A stretch of DNA of 64,000 bases from Bacteroidales bacterium (GTDB lineage Bacteria > Bacteroidota > Bacteroidia > Bacteroidales > JAFGUD01): NCBI GenBank assembly GCA_016938685.1, contig JAFGUD010000235.1, positions 1 to 64,000 of the forward strand. Direction: 5' to 3'. A program made the translations under genes and the position numbers. This document shows positions 1 to 10,545 of the stretch, piece by piece. Each line of letters starts with the position of its first letter. Position 1 is the stretch's first letter. Below the pieces are notes generated by a model. The model worked only from the letters and a program-made list of their open reading frames with translations, had not been told where the DNA came from and did not search any database.

Positions 1-2
1 AT

Positions 3-137
3 TATTTTTTACAAGTTGTTATGCCGATTGACTTTAAAACCGATTTTAAGAAAATGAAATCGGATTTTTTAAAGCATTTCGGTATAATTTCTCAGAAAGC
101 TACAATACATCTCGGAATGGCACTGGGAATTGTATGA
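3..137 (+). CDS. 3' end of an uncharacterised protein, truncated by the window start
   Basis: Frame 3 open from the window edge: YFLQVVMPIDFKTDFKKMKSDFLKHFGIISQKATIHLGMALGIV*; followed by a strong hairpin terminator at 180-214. Confidence 0.5.
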   Translation, partial: YFLQVVMPIDFKTDFKKMKSDFLKHFGIISQKATIHLGMALGIV

Positions 138-179
138 AAATTTCGGATAACCGTAAGTTCCGGGATACTAAATAAATAC

Positions 180-214
180 ATCCTTTTAAGATTGACTTAA
201 AAGGATTTTTTTTT
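180..214 (+). terminator. Rho-independent terminator
   Basis: ATCCTTTTAAG-attga-CTTAAAAGGAT followed by a T run. Confidence 0.8.
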
Positions 215-460
215 AAGAATATTGACTATTGAATAAATAACTCAATTATTTGTTTTAAAAAAACTAATTCTTCGACAAAACATCTTTGTTTTTAACAAAA
301 AATAAATCTAACAAAAAATCATACGAATAAACTTTGTTTTCAGGCAAAAAAGCGAAAATAGTAATTATTTGAACCTGATTTTCATTTAAACCTAAAACAT
401 TTTTAGTTTTTTTCATAATAACATCTAAAATTTACTCTTTATAACAAAATTAACTCTTAC

Positions 461-1855
461 CTATTTCCGATGATGTTTGATAAAACTCTCAACTTCTTCA
501 ACTCCTCCTTGATAAACAAGGTATCCGTTGTAAGGTTCCCGTTCGGTTATTTCATCGTTAACCGGTTTTAACATAAGCCGTTTTACTTCATCAGGATCTT
601 GTGACATTCCCATTGCCCAACCTAATTTCACAAAAGCAACTTCCGGCAGCATATTCCCAAGTGGTGTAACACCTTTTGCTAGCAAATCACGCCCTGTATC
701 ATACACATACATGTGAACATATCCCCAAAGAGTTTGAAGAGTCATATAAAACTGAACTCCTTTTTCAACGCCTCTTTCTATTGACGGATAAAGTTCCCTG
801 TTTACATGACCAAGTCCTGTCCCAACAATTATTATTCCTTTGTATCCCATATCAACCAAAGCATCAATTATTTCAGGATTCATGTGCGGATAATAATATA
901 ACATTGTGACTTTTTCCTCGAAAACAGGAAAAATATCAACATTACGATCTTTTCTACGATGATTATATTTCTTTTTAATCAACTTTATTTCATCTTTTGT
1001 AACGGTAGCAATTGGAGTATCTCCAATAGTTCTAAAAGTAGAACGATAAGAAGAGTGCATTTTTCTAACTCTGGTACCACGATGTAGAAATCCATATTCA
1101 TCAGAAGTAGGACCAAACATACAAACCATAACTTCGGCAATATTAGAATGACCTGCAGTATGAACAGCATGAATAAGATTTAAAGCAGCATCAGAAGAAG
1201 GTCTGTCAGAAGAACGTTGAGAGCCAACCAAAACAATTGGCACAGGAGAATTTTGAACCATAAAAGATAAAGCAGAAGCAGTATGATGAAGCGTATCAGT
1301 ACCATGAGCAATCACTATTCCGTCAACTCCTTTTTCAATCTCTTTTCCTATTGCTTTTGCAAGTTGAATATACTGAGCGGGACCCATATTTTCACTAAAA
1401 ACAGCAAAAACTTTTTCGGTTGTAAGGTTGCAATAATCAGCAAGTTCAGGAACGGCACCATATAATTCTCCGGGGGAAAAAGCAGGAATAACAGCACCTG
1501 TTCTATAATCCAATCGTGAAGCAATAGTTCCTCCGGTTCCAATTAGTTTTACAGACGGTAATCCCTCGGTTGTAGGAAATTGTTTTTCGGGGATTTTATA
1601 ATTAGCTTTTTTGTAGCCAACTTCTTTGGCTTCTGTAATTGTTTGAATATCCAAACCAATATTATAACCTGTAATTATTTTCAGGACAATATGTTGGTCA
1701 TCGTCATTTTCAGCACGCGGTAAAACAGTTCCAAAAAAACTACCTCGAGTTGTTGAAAACTCAGCTTGACCCCAAACTCTAACATTGTATTTTTTCAACA
1801 CTTCAAGAGCGTCACCTTTATATCCTTGAAAGAAATCAACAGTTTCCTTTTGCAT
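461..1855 (-). CDS. gatD: Archaeal-type Glu-tRNA(Gln) amidotransferase subunit D / asparaginase-like protein
   Basis: N-terminal GatD-like beta domain (RGSFFGTVLPRAENDDDQHIVLKIITGYNIGLDI) plus type I asparaginase motifs TGGTIASR, AHGTDT, GSQRSSDRPSSDAALNL, HRGTRVRKMH. Confidence 0.8.
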   Translation of the reverse strand: MQKETVDFFQGYKGDALEVLKKYNVRVWGQAEFSTTRGSFFGTVLPRAENDDDQHIVLKIITGYNIGLDIQTITEAKEVGYKKANYKIPEKQFPTTEGLPSVKLIGTGGTIASRLDYRTGAVIPAFSPGELYGAVPELADYCNLTTEKVFAVFSENMGPAQYIQLAKAIGKEIEKGVDGIVIAHGTDTLHHTASALSFMVQNSPVPIVLVGSQRSSDRPSSDAALNLIHAVHTAGHSNIAEVMVCMFGPTSDEYGFLHRGTRVRKMHSSYRSTFRTIGDTPIATVTKDEIKLIKKKYNHRRKDRNVDIFPVFEEKVTMLYYYPHMNPEIIDALVDMGYKGIIIVGTGLGHVNRELYPSIERGVEKGVQFYMTLQTLWGYVHMYVYDTGRDLLAKGVTPLGNMLPEVAFVKLGWAMGMSQDPDEVKRLMLKPVNDEITEREPYNGYLVYQGGVEEVESFIKHHRK

Positions 1856-1867
1856 AATAATATTAGT

Positions 1868-3076
1868 TTATTTATGTATTTCTATTTTTTTGACAGACCC
1901 TAATTCGGGATAAAATTCGATTTTAACATCACCAGCTTCAAATAATGAAGCAGGAAGAGATTCTATAGTTCCAAGTTGAGCAACAAAAATTGATTTTTGA
2001 GCAATAATCTGAGAGTTATATAAAACTCTTAAAACAGCACTTTCAGGTATTCTATATACCAATCCATCATTTTTTTTGATTTTTTCCATTTGCTGATACA
2101 AAAACTGATTTTGTTGAAAGCTTCTAATGTTTTGCACATAATTATCAGCATTAATTTCTATAAAAACAGGTGTTCCATACAAATTATCAGCAGGCAATAC
2201 TCCACTATTTGCAGAAAATTTGAATAAAATTATTTTTTTGTAAAAAACATTTTCATCAGGCACATAACTAAAAGTGTATGTATACCTAATAGTGTCAATT
2301 TTCCCGACAAACATCGAAAGATATTCTTTTTCAAGCTCATCAATTCCATCTAACATTATTTGCAAGGCATCACCATCAGGCAAAAAGTCACTATCTCCCT
2401 CTCCTACCAAAAGAGCAGCTCTATCGTCTCTTAAAACAAGAATTTGGTCTGCCAAATCTTTAGCTTGTTCTTCGGTTGTTTTAAGTATTACATTCTTCTT
2501 TAAAATTGGGATTTTTCTAATAATAGTATCATACACTTCTTCCTGATAAATAGTATCGTAAACTACTTTGTAGTTTTTATCTGAAGTTAATACATTAAAA
2601 GTCAATTTTTCAGATTTCTTATTCTGATTATTAGCACCAAAAACATCGAAATTATTATTTTCGTATACAACTTCAGGGCTGTTAAGAGCAATCAAAAAAC
2701 CTTCTTTAGTTTGAGAAAAACCGTATAACAAACCTAAATCAGTAGTATTTAAAACATAAGTATTCAATGTATCAGGAATCGGAACAGAATGAAAAGCCAC
2801 ATTTGATATTTCAAACTCAGTTTTATTCTCTGTTACAGAGTTTTTCAAAGACCCAAGATAATTTTGAGTGTAATCAGCATAAGGTCCTTTGCTTTGAACT
2901 ATTTTAAGAACTTCAACTTCTACGAAAATTTTAGTTTTGGGAAGATTATAAATCAATCCCGTAGAAGTATATTTTTTCAAGTTATTTATATTTTGAACCT
3001 GAAACAAATTCTTTGTGCTATTACAAGCAGAAAAAAAAGCAACAAGCAACACTAAACTAAACAAATATTTATTCAT
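1868..3076 (-). CDS. DUF4831-like lipoprotein
   Basis: Lipobox (FFSAC); overall pattern of the Bacteroidota DUF4831 family (GLIYNLPKTKIFVEVEV...). Confidence 0.65.
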   Translation of the reverse strand: MNKYLFSLVLLVAFFSACNSTKNLFQVQNINNLKKYTSTGLIYNLPKTKIFVEVEVLKIVQSKGPYADYTQNYLGSLKNSVTENKTEFEISNVAFHSVPIPDTLNTYVLNTTDLGLLYGFSQTKEGFLIALNSPEVVYENNNFDVFGANNQNKKSEKLTFNVLTSDKNYKVVYDTIYQEEVYDTIIRKIPILKKNVILKTTEEQAKDLADQILVLRDDRAALLVGEGDSDFLPDGDALQIMLDGIDELEKEYLSMFVGKIDTIRYTYTFSYVPDENVFYKKIILFKFSANSGVLPADNLYGTPVFIEINADNYVQNIRSFQQNQFLYQQMEKIKKNDGLVYRIPESAVLRVLYNSQIIAQKSIFVAQLGTIESLPASLFEAGDVKIEFYPELGSVKKIEIHK

Positions 3077-3902
3077 TTTTCAAAAATTTAAAAATCTCTA
3101 AAACAAAGGCAAAAACAAAAGCCAAAACAAAAACCAAAACAAAATAAATTAAACTTTTAACTAATCTTTCATCAATAATTTCCGGATAATCGGAAAAACC
3201 ATTTACTATAACAACCGGATTATTAGAAGAAATTAGTGCATTTAATTTCACCTTACTAAGCTCTAAATCAACAACGCTAGCCCAGTCTCCAAGACTAAAT
3301 AAGACAACCTGATTGTTCTTCAATACTTCATTTTCTATTAAGTCATTTAAGCTATCAACAAAATTCAACTTTTCATCAATTATTCTGGTAGAATTTTTTA
3401 TCGTAACATCTTGGTTTTCAAAAGAAGCACGAATAAATTCATTATTATTACAATAATCTAATATTTTTCCCTGCAGTTCATTTAACTTTGATTTATCTGA
3501 AACTTCAACTGTAATCTCAATATTTTGCGGATCCGACTTAAACAAAGCTTTATCTGAATAAATTGCAATATCCATACTTTTAAGGAAAGAAGCATCATCT
3601 AAATCAAGAAAAGAACTAATATAATTGTAATTACTAGTTTCGACTTTATCCTGCAAAATAGACAACAACATCGAAACAGGCTGTAAATCTACAACATAAA
3701 CACCCGAAGAGTTTTCAATAAATAACGTACTTGTTACAATCATTTTTGCCTCATAACGAATTTTTGTGGTACTATATTTATAGATACCAGCTAAAATAGC
3801 TATTACAAAAGCAATAATCCAAATTATTTTATGATTACCCAAAAACTTGAATATTTTCAACCCTAATTCTTTCAAATCAATTTCATCATTTTTTTTACTC
3901 AT
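3069..3902 (-). CDS. Wzz/chain-length-determinant-like membrane protein
   Basis: N- and C-terminal TM helices flanking a long soluble segment; overlaps the downstream gene by 8 nt. Confidence 0.5.
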   Translation of the reverse strand: MSKKNDEIDLKELGLKIFKFLGNHKIIWIIAFVIAILAGIYKYSTTKIRYEAKMIVTSTLFIENSSGVYVVDLQPVSMLLSILQDKVETSNYNYISSFLDLDDASFLKSMDIAIYSDKALFKSDPQNIEITVEVSDKSKLNELQGKILDYCNNNEFIRASFENQDVTIKNSTRIIDEKLNFVDSLNDLIENEVLKNNQVVLFSLGDWASVVDLELSKVKLNALISSNNPVVIVNGFSDYPEIIDERLVKSLIYFVLVFVLAFVFAFVLEIFKFLKNE

Positions 3903-4030
3903 AAAAAAAACATTTTAAAAATTACAAAAAAATAAAACCAAAATAGAAAAACAACAGTCAACCAATAAATAAATTAAACACAAGAATAGTAAATTTATCA
4001 CGATTGTTTAATTGCAAAGTAAAAAAATTT

Positions 4031-4038
4031 TACTTTTG
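4031..4038 (+). promoter_or_regulatory. Bacteroidota-type -7 element (TAnnTTTG) upstream of bcp
   Basis: TACTTTTG 24 nt before the bcp start; TTG elements about 19-27 nt upstream. Confidence 0.45.
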
Positions 4039-4061
4039 TTTGTATAAAAAAAATAATAATT

Positions 4062-4553
4062 ATGGAAATAGGAGATAAAGCCTACGAATTTTGCTTGCCA
4101 AACGAACTAAACGAAAATATTTGTTTAAAAGATCAAAAAGGCAAATGGGTAATTTTGTATTTTTACCCCAAAGACAACACTTCGGGTTGTACAAAAGAAG
4201 CAATTGATTTTACTGAAAAAAGAACAGAATTTACAAATAAAAATGCTGTAATTTATGGTGTAAGTCCTGATAGTATTGTGTCTCATGTTAAATTCATTTC
4301 AAAACACACTTTGTCAATTCCTCTATTGAGTGATGAAGAAAAAACTGTTATGAAAGCTTATGGAGCATGGGGTTTGAAGAAAAATTACGGCAAAGAATAC
4401 GAAGGAGTAATAAGATCTACATTTATTATTAATCCTGATGGAATAATAGCCCATAAATGGCATAATGTTTCAGTTCAGCAAAAAAGAAAAGACGGAATAG
4501 TGAAACATGCAGAAATAGTTCTAAAAAAACTAACAGAGCTTCAACAAGATTAA
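4062..4553 (+). CDS. bcp: Thioredoxin-dependent peroxiredoxin (Bcp/PrxQ type)
   Basis: FYPKDNTSGCTKEAIDF active site, GVSPDS, STFIINPDGII. Confidence 0.9.
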   Translation: MEIGDKAYEFCLPNELNENICLKDQKGKWVILYFYPKDNTSGCTKEAIDFTEKRTEFTNKNAVIYGVSPDSIVSHVKFISKHTLSIPLLSDEEKTVMKAYGAWGLKKNYGKEYEGVIRSTFIINPDGIIAHKWHNVSVQQKRKDGIVKHAEIVLKKLTELQQD

Positions 4554-4651
4554 AAGCACATAAACAAAAAATATTGAAACGTCTTGAATCGTTACATAGA
4601 CAATGTTATTTCTGATTCAGGCTTTTTTCAATTCATAAATTTCAATAAAAA

Positions 4652-5083
4652 ATGAAAAAAACAATTCTACTCCTTTTCGGACTGATAATTACTAATCTGT
4701 TATCAGCTCAAAACAATTCGATAGTACCAATTATTCAACAAACAGGTGAATATGTTCAACTTATTGAAGAAAAATATCAACAAAAAGTAGTTCATTTAGA
4801 ATTTGAGGTTTTAAAAACATCAAAAGAAATATACAGACAGATGTACGCTGATGTACAATATGGAATTATTATTTTTGGAGATGGCAATTTTAAAAATTTA
4901 AGCCTAATATCATCATTTGTAGAAGACGACGATTGGAAAGTAGTAATCGACGAAGAAGGACAAGACGGAATAGTAATGTTATATTTTACTTTTGAAAAAA
5001 CAGATTTTTACAGATTTGAAATCTTAGCTGATTTAAAAGCAGAATCAGATTACGGTTATTATAGCTTTTTAATTTTCAGATAA
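4652..5083 (+). CDS. Secreted hypothetical protein
   Basis: Signal peptide MKKTILLLFGLIITNLLSAQ. Confidence 0.6.
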   Translation: MKKTILLLFGLIITNLLSAQNNSIVPIIQQTGEYVQLIEEKYQQKVVHLEFEVLKTSKEIYRQMYADVQYGIIIFGDGNFKNLSLISSFVEDDDWKVVIDEEGQDGIVMLYFTFEKTDFYRFEILADLKAESDYGYYSFLIFR

Positions 5084-5162
5084 AACGCTTTTTTTGACGA
5101 AAGATTTGTCAATAAAGGCTCTTTTGAATACTTTTAGACCATAAACTTTAAAAAAACAACTC

Positions 5163-6008
5163 ATGAAATTTAAAATTATCACATTACTATTATTATTTGC
5201 CGGAATGAATTTATTCGGGCAAACTGTCATTCACAATGGACAAGAAGTTTCAGGAAAATGGACAAAATCAGGTTCACCTTATATTATTGAAGGAGAAGCT
5301 ATTGTTCCAGATGGTGAAAAATTAACAATAAAACCCGGCGTTGAAGTGCAATTTAAAACCGGAACGGACATCGATTATAGAGATTATTACGGAGACAGAA
5401 ATCCTAATTTTGATGTAGGCTTTTTGAGAGTAAACGGAACAATTATAGCCAAAGGCAAAAAAAACAAAATGATTCTTTTTACTAGTAAAGACAAATACGG
5501 AAAATGGGGCAACGTTTTTATGGAAAATTCTTCTGACAATATTTTTGAATATTGCCATGTAGAAAAATCTCAATATCTACGTTCGGTAACAGAAGACGAC
5601 AATGCAACCGGAGCAATTTCATTTATTGCTTCTTCGGGAATTGTAAAAAACTGCATTATAGAAAATTCATGGTCGGGAATAAATTGCAAGCAGAAATCAA
5701 TGCCTGAAATTCAAAATTGTGTTATTTATAACAACGAATATGGAGTAGAAGCCAATTCTGATTCAAAACCTAATGTAGTTAACTGTATAATATGGAATAA
5801 CGCCACCTGTTTTTATATAAATCCCGGGGCTTCAATTAAAATTTCTTATTCCTTAATTCAAGATGATTTCAAAGAAGAAGGGTTATTCGACAAAGGGGAT
5901 AATATATATGGGAAAGACCCAAGATTAGATGGAAATTTTAAATTAAAAGATAATTCCCCTTGTATAAAAAAAGGAAAAGATAACAGCAACATGGGAATAA
6001 AATTCTAA
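5163..6008 (+). CDS. Secreted right-handed beta-helix repeat protein
   Basis: Signal peptide; beta-helix pattern (IVKNCIIENSWSGINCKQKSMPEIQNCVIYNNEYGVEANSDSKPNVVNCIIWNN). Confidence 0.75.
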   Translation: MKFKIITLLLLFAGMNLFGQTVIHNGQEVSGKWTKSGSPYIIEGEAIVPDGEKLTIKPGVEVQFKTGTDIDYRDYYGDRNPNFDVGFLRVNGTIIAKGKKNKMILFTSKDKYGKWGNVFMENSSDNIFEYCHVEKSQYLRSVTEDDNATGAISFIASSGIVKNCIIENSWSGINCKQKSMPEIQNCVIYNNEYGVEANSDSKPNVVNCIIWNNATCFYINPGASIKISYSLIQDDFKEEGLFDKGDNIYGKDPRLDGNFKLKDNSPCIKKGKDNSNMGIKF

Positions 6009-6028
6009 TTCAGAAATACTAAAAAAGA

Positions 6029-6066
6029 AATACTTCAAAAAATCTACTTTTTGAAGTATTTTTTTT
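6029..6066 (+). terminator. Rho-independent terminator
   Basis: AATACTTCAAAAA...TTTTTGAAGTATT followed by T run. Confidence 0.8.
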
Positions 6067-6113
6067 ATATCCATGTCTCAAAAAAATTAGCATATTTGCA
6101 AAAAAAAGATAAA

Positions 6114-7160
6114 ATGACTGACATAAAAACAATTTCATTAGAAGATATTAAAGAATTTCTAAAAGCAAATAACGAAAAAGAATTTAGAGCTAAGCAGATT
6201 TTTCATTGGTTATGGCAAAAAAATGTTCAGAATTTTGAGGAAATGACAGACCTTTCCAAAGGATTGAGAGAAAAACTCCAAACGGAATTTATTATCAATC
6301 CAATAAAAATAACTTACACTGCAAATAGTTCCGAAGATCAAAGCAGTAAATTTGCATTTTCCACACACGACAATTTATATATAGAAGGAGTTTTGATTCC
6401 TGATAATAAAAGAGTTACTGCTTGTATATCAACACAAGTCGGTTGTCCGCTTGCGTGCACATTCTGCGCAACCGGCACAATGGGACTAAAAAGAAACTTA
6501 ACTACCGGAGAAATTTACGAACAAGTTTTTCTACTAAATCAAGAAGCAGAAAAAAAACATAGTAGAGGGCTTACAAACATTGTTATAATGGGCATGGGAG
6601 AACCATTGCTAAATTTAGACAACACGCTTAGAGCAATAGATTTCATAACAGGAAAAACAGGTCTGGCAATGTCTCCGCAAAGAATTACACTTTCAACAGT
6701 AGGACTAATCAAACAACTGAAAAAATTAGCCGATGCAAATCCTAAATTCAATCTTGCTATTTCTCTTCATACGGCTATTAACACAAAACGAAGCAGAATA
6801 ATGCCTGTAAATATTCATCACTCAATACCTGAGCTGATTGAAGCACTAAAATATTACTACGAAAAAACACAAAATAGAATTACATTTGAATATTTACTAA
6901 TTGGTGGGCTAACAGATACAATGGAAGACGCAAAAGCTTTGGCAATATTTTGCAGAAATTTTCCGACAAAAGTAAACTTAATAGAATTTAACCCTGTTGC
7001 ACATACAGATTATAAAAAATCTAAGGCGGAAGACGTAGATAATTTTTATGAATTTTTGAAATCTAAAAACATGGTAGTTACCATAAGAAGAAGCAAAGGG
7101 CAAGACATTGATGCAGCTTGCGGACAATTAGCCTTAAAAACTAAAAACACAGAAAAATAA
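6114..7160 (+). CDS. rlmN: 23S rRNA (adenine2503-C2)-methyltransferase; start revised from 6051 to 6114
   Basis: ISTQVGCPLACTFCATG radical SAM motif, IVIMGMGEPLLN, DIDAACGQL; the ORF extension overlaps the upstream terminator. Confidence 0.95.
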   Translation: MTDIKTISLEDIKEFLKANNEKEFRAKQIFHWLWQKNVQNFEEMTDLSKGLREKLQTEFIINPIKITYTANSSEDQSSKFAFSTHDNLYIEGVLIPDNKRVTACISTQVGCPLACTFCATGTMGLKRNLTTGEIYEQVFLLNQEAEKKHSRGLTNIVIMGMGEPLLNLDNTLRAIDFITGKTGLAMSPQRITLSTVGLIKQLKKLADANPKFNLAISLHTAINTKRSRIMPVNIHHSIPELIEALKYYYEKTQNRITFEYLLIGGLTDTMEDAKALAIFCRNFPTKVNLIEFNPVAHTDYKKSKAEDVDNFYEFLKSKNMVVTIRRSKGQDIDAACGQLALKTKNTEK

Positions 7161-7162
7161 AA

Positions 7163-7795
7163 ATGCGGAAACTGATTATAACATTGTTTTTCTTTTTTTT
7201 CATTCTAAATTCTTTCGGCCAACAAACTGATATTTTAGAAAATATTTACACTATTGAAAATAATATTTTAACAAAGAAGAATCTGAAAACCAATGAGATA
7301 TACAGTTACAAAAACGATGCCTTGGGAGATATTACAAGCATAGATGTTTCAAATCCATTCCAAATTTTGATTTTTTACAAACAATTTAATACTTGTGAAA
7401 TAATCAGCGAAAAATTTGCAAAAAAACAAACAATAAATTTTGACAATTTTGATATAAAATCTGACGCAATATGCAATTCCAGCTCAAATGGCATTTGGAT
7501 TTATGATGATATTCAACAATATTTAATAAATTTTGACTTAAATTTACAAGAAATAAATTTTAAAAAACACTTTGTTGCTTACGCTAGTGTCATTCTGATT
7601 TTTGAGCAAGAGAATTATATTGTTTTAACAACTACAAACAAAATTTATATTTTAAATAACTTATGTAAAATTAAAAATAGTTATGATGTTAACTACAAAA
7701 AGCACACTATAAATAAAAATAATATAATGATTGAAGATTTGGAAGGAAAAACTTATCTTCAAAAAAACGGAAAATTAGAAAAAACGAACAATTAA
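7163..7795 (+). CDS. Secreted hypothetical protein (propeller-like)
   Basis: Signal peptide; starts 3 nt after rlmN. Confidence 0.5.
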   Translation: MRKLIITLFFFFFILNSFGQQTDILENIYTIENNILTKKNLKTNEIYSYKNDALGDITSIDVSNPFQILIFYKQFNTCEIISEKFAKKQTINFDNFDIKSDAICNSSSNGIWIYDDIQQYLINFDLNLQEINFKKHFVAYASVILIFEQENYIVLTTTNKIYILNNLCKIKNSYDVNYKKHTINKNNIMIEDLEGKTYLQKNGKLEKTNN

Positions 7796-8025
7796 ACCTC
7801 AACCATGGCTTTTAAATCGGGAAAAAATTTCCGTATATGTTTTTCAACAACATACTTTGTTTCTTCTTTAAATTTACAATTCTGACAACTTTCTCCATAT
7901 CTAACTTTCAGAACAAAATCGTCGGTTAACTCAACAAATTCAATATCCCCGCCATCTTCCTGCAAATATGGTCTAATTTTATCCAGAGCCATTTTAACTA
8001 AATTAATATTTTGTGAATTATCCAT
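7792..8025 (-). CDS. nfu: NifU C-terminal domain (Nfu) Fe-S scaffold
   Basis: IRPYLQEDGGDIEFVE...GESCQNCKFKEET (CxxC). Confidence 0.88.
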   Translation of the reverse strand: MDNSQNINLVKMALDKIRPYLQEDGGDIEFVELTDDFVLKVRYGESCQNCKFKEETKYVVEKHIRKFFPDLKAMVEV

Positions 8026-8071
8026 ATTCGCCAGAGTTGAAAAAAAGCTAAAAATTAATTTTTTAAAATAA

Positions 8072-8101
8072 ATCCCGAAAGGTCAAAGACACTTTCGGGA
8101 T
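8072..8101 (-). terminator. Rho-independent terminator of the Mrp gene
   Basis: ATCCCGAAAG...CTTTCGGGAT, T-rich on the minus strand. Confidence 0.75.
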
Positions 8102-8112
8102 ATAAAAATTCA

Positions 8113-9228
8113 TTATTTTGTTGTAATTTCTACAATTTTAGTAGGATCTAACTTTTCATTTCTTTCATTAAGCTGTTTTACTACATTGTCGGCAATTTCC
8201 AACATCACTTTTGATTCAATGCTACCTTCTTGCATAATAGCAGGTTTTCCATTATCGGCATTTTCAACAATATTTTCAACCAAAGGAATTTGACCTAAGA
8301 GTTTTAAGTTAAATTTATCGGCTAACTTTTGCCCACCACCTTTTCCGAAAATATGATATTTTTTATCAGGAGCATCAGCAGGAGTAAACCAAGACATGTT
8401 TTCAACAATACCTAAAATCGGAACTTCAATTTTATTAGCTTTAAACATTCCAATTGACTTAATAACATCAGCAACTGCAACTTGTTGAGGAGTTGTAACA
8501 ATAACAGCACCTGTAACAGGTATTGTTTGAACCATAGTCAAAGGTACATCACCGGTTCCAGGAGGTAAATCAATTACAAAATAGTCTAAATCGCCCCATT
8601 TAACGTCATTAATAAGCTGTTTTACGGCGCTTGTAGCCATAGAACCACGCCAAATAAGAGCATCCTCTTCTTTTACAAAAAATCCGATAGAGATAAGTTT
8701 AATTCCAAATTTTTCAAAAGGAATAATGTAATCTTTTTCGTCAATTTTTTCAACCATTGGACGTTCAGTTGTTAATCCAAACATAGTTGGAATAGAAGGT
8801 CCGTAGACATCAGCATCAAGAAGCCCAACTTTTGCACCTGTTTTTGCCAAAGCAATAGCCAAATTTGTAGAAACTGTAGATTTGCCAACTCCTCCTTTGC
8901 CGGAAGCAACAGCAATAATATTTTTTACTTTATCCAATGGATTTTCAGCAACCTGTGGATTAACATTTACTTTTTGAAATTCTAATTTTTCGGCAGTAAC
9001 AGTAAGGTTTAGATTATAACCTGCTTTTTTTATGTCTGTTAAAACATTTGAAACAACTTTTTCTAGAGAATTTTTTAATGGAGACGATTTTTTATCTAAA
9101 TCAATTTTCAGATTAATGTTTTTGTCTTCAATTTGTAATTCTTTGATATATTCGCTAACAGGCTTATTTGATTCCGGAACAATAATGTCTTTTAACTTGC
9201 TGATAATTAAATCTTTTGTAACTTCCAT
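8113..9228 (-). CDS. mrp: Mrp/ApbC-type iron-sulfur carrier P-loop ATPase
   Basis: GKGGVGKSTVSTNLA deviant Walker A; LLDADVYGPSIPTMFG; FVIDLPPGTGDVPLT; GIVENMSWF. Confidence 0.93.
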   Translation of the reverse strand: MEVTKDLIISKLKDIIVPESNKPVSEYIKELQIEDKNINLKIDLDKKSSPLKNSLEKVVSNVLTDIKKAGYNLNLTVTAEKLEFQKVNVNPQVAENPLDKVKNIIAVASGKGGVGKSTVSTNLAIALAKTGAKVGLLDADVYGPSIPTMFGLTTERPMVEKIDEKDYIIPFEKFGIKLISIGFFVKEEDALIWRGSMATSAVKQLINDVKWGDLDYFVIDLPPGTGDVPLTMVQTIPVTGAVIVTTPQQVAVADVIKSIGMFKANKIEVPILGIVENMSWFTPADAPDKKYHIFGKGGGQKLADKFNLKLLGQIPLVENIVENADNGKPAIMQEGSIESKVMLEIADNVVKQLNERNEKLDPTKIVEITTK

Positions 9229-9303
9229 CTTTGTATTTTTTTTCTTATTTTTATTTAGTTTAAATAAACATTACAAAGATAAAATAAATTTCAGGTTTTC
9301 AAA

Positions 9304-10539
9304 TTATTTAAAAACATGTTCCATTATAACCTGACTTGCACCTTTATTTTTGCAAACATAGTTTTTTGCTTTTTCAGAAGTAGCCGAAATAAAATTAAGG
9401 TCTGAGAGAAAGGTTTTAACAATTGTATTAAACTCTTCAGAATCAGTAATTGAAAAAGCAGCTTTGAGTTCGATCAAATCTTTAGCTTCGTTAAATTTTT
9501 TAAAATTCGGACCAAAAATAACCGGCATTCCATAAACAGCAGCTTCAAGAATATTGTGTATTCCTGCACCAAAACCACCTCCAATATAAGCTATTTTACC
9601 ATACTTATATATCGAAGCCAACATTCCTATATTGTCAATAATCAAAACCTGATATTCAGAAACAGACTCTAAATTAGCTTTTGAATATCTTACAACTTTT
9701 TTGTTTAGCAATTGCAAAAGGTCAATTATTCTATTTTCTTCGATATTGTGAGGAGCAATAATAAATTTAATATCATCAACATTAGAATTAATAAATTGGG
9801 AAATAATTTTTTCATCACTTGGCCAAGTACTTCCGGCAACAAAACAAATGCTATTACCTGCAAATTCTTCAATAATATTAAAATCAACAGATTTTTCCGA
9901 TATTTCAATTACTCGATCAAATCTAGTATCTCCGGCTATTGTAACAGTTTCTATTCCAATGTTTTTCAATAAAAACAATGATTCTTTATCCTGAACAAAA
10001 AAATGATTAAAACATTTTAAAACCTCAGCATATTTTTTACCTTTTCTTTTAAAAAAAATTTGATTTCTGCGAAAAACACCGGAAACAAGAAACAATGGAA
10101 TATTCTTTTTGTGAATTTGTTGAATATAATTAACCCAGAAATCGTATTTAACAAAAAACACCAGAGATGGGTTTATCAATTTTAAGAACAAATTTGCATT
10201 TTTCTTTGTATCAACAGGTAGATAAAAGACATAATCTGCGCTCTCATAATTTTTTCGAATTTCGTAACCGGAAGGAGAAAAAAAAGTAATCAATATTTTT
10301 TTGGAAGTATTTTGTCGTTTTATTTTTTCAATCAAAGGCCTGGCTTGCTCAAATTCACCCAGCGATGAAACATGAAACCAGATAACATTTTCTGAAGCAA
10401 TATTCAATTGTGATATTTTAGCAAAAATATTTTTTCTTCCTTTAATCCACAATTTTGCTTTGGGGTTAAAAAAAGAAGCTAACCACACTAAAAAAGCATA
10501 ACCTCTAATACCTATTGAATAAAAAAATCTAAAGAGCAT
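9304..10539 (-). CDS. waaA: 3-deoxy-D-manno-octulosonic acid (Kdo) transferase
   Basis: HVSSLGEFEQARPLIE, AGDTRFDRV, AGSTWPSDE, YIGGGFGAGIHNILEAAVYGMPVIFGPN. Confidence 0.93.
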   Translation of the reverse strand: MLFRFFYSIGIRGYAFLVWLASFFNPKAKLWIKGRKNIFAKISQLNIASENVIWFHVSSLGEFEQARPLIEKIKRQNTSKKILITFFSPSGYEIRKNYESADYVFYLPVDTKKNANLFLKLINPSLVFFVKYDFWVNYIQQIHKKNIPLFLVSGVFRRNQIFFKRKGKKYAEVLKCFNHFFVQDKESLFLLKNIGIETVTIAGDTRFDRVIEISEKSVDFNIIEEFAGNSICFVAGSTWPSDEKIISQFINSNVDDIKFIIAPHNIEENRIIDLLQLLNKKVVRYSKANLESVSEYQVLIIDNIGMLASIYKYGKIAYIGGGFGAGIHNILEAAVYGMPVIFGPNFKKFNEAKDLIELKAAFSITDSEEFNTIVKTFLSDLNFISATSEKAKNYVCKNKGASQVIMEHVFK

Positions 10540-10545
10540 TTTTTT

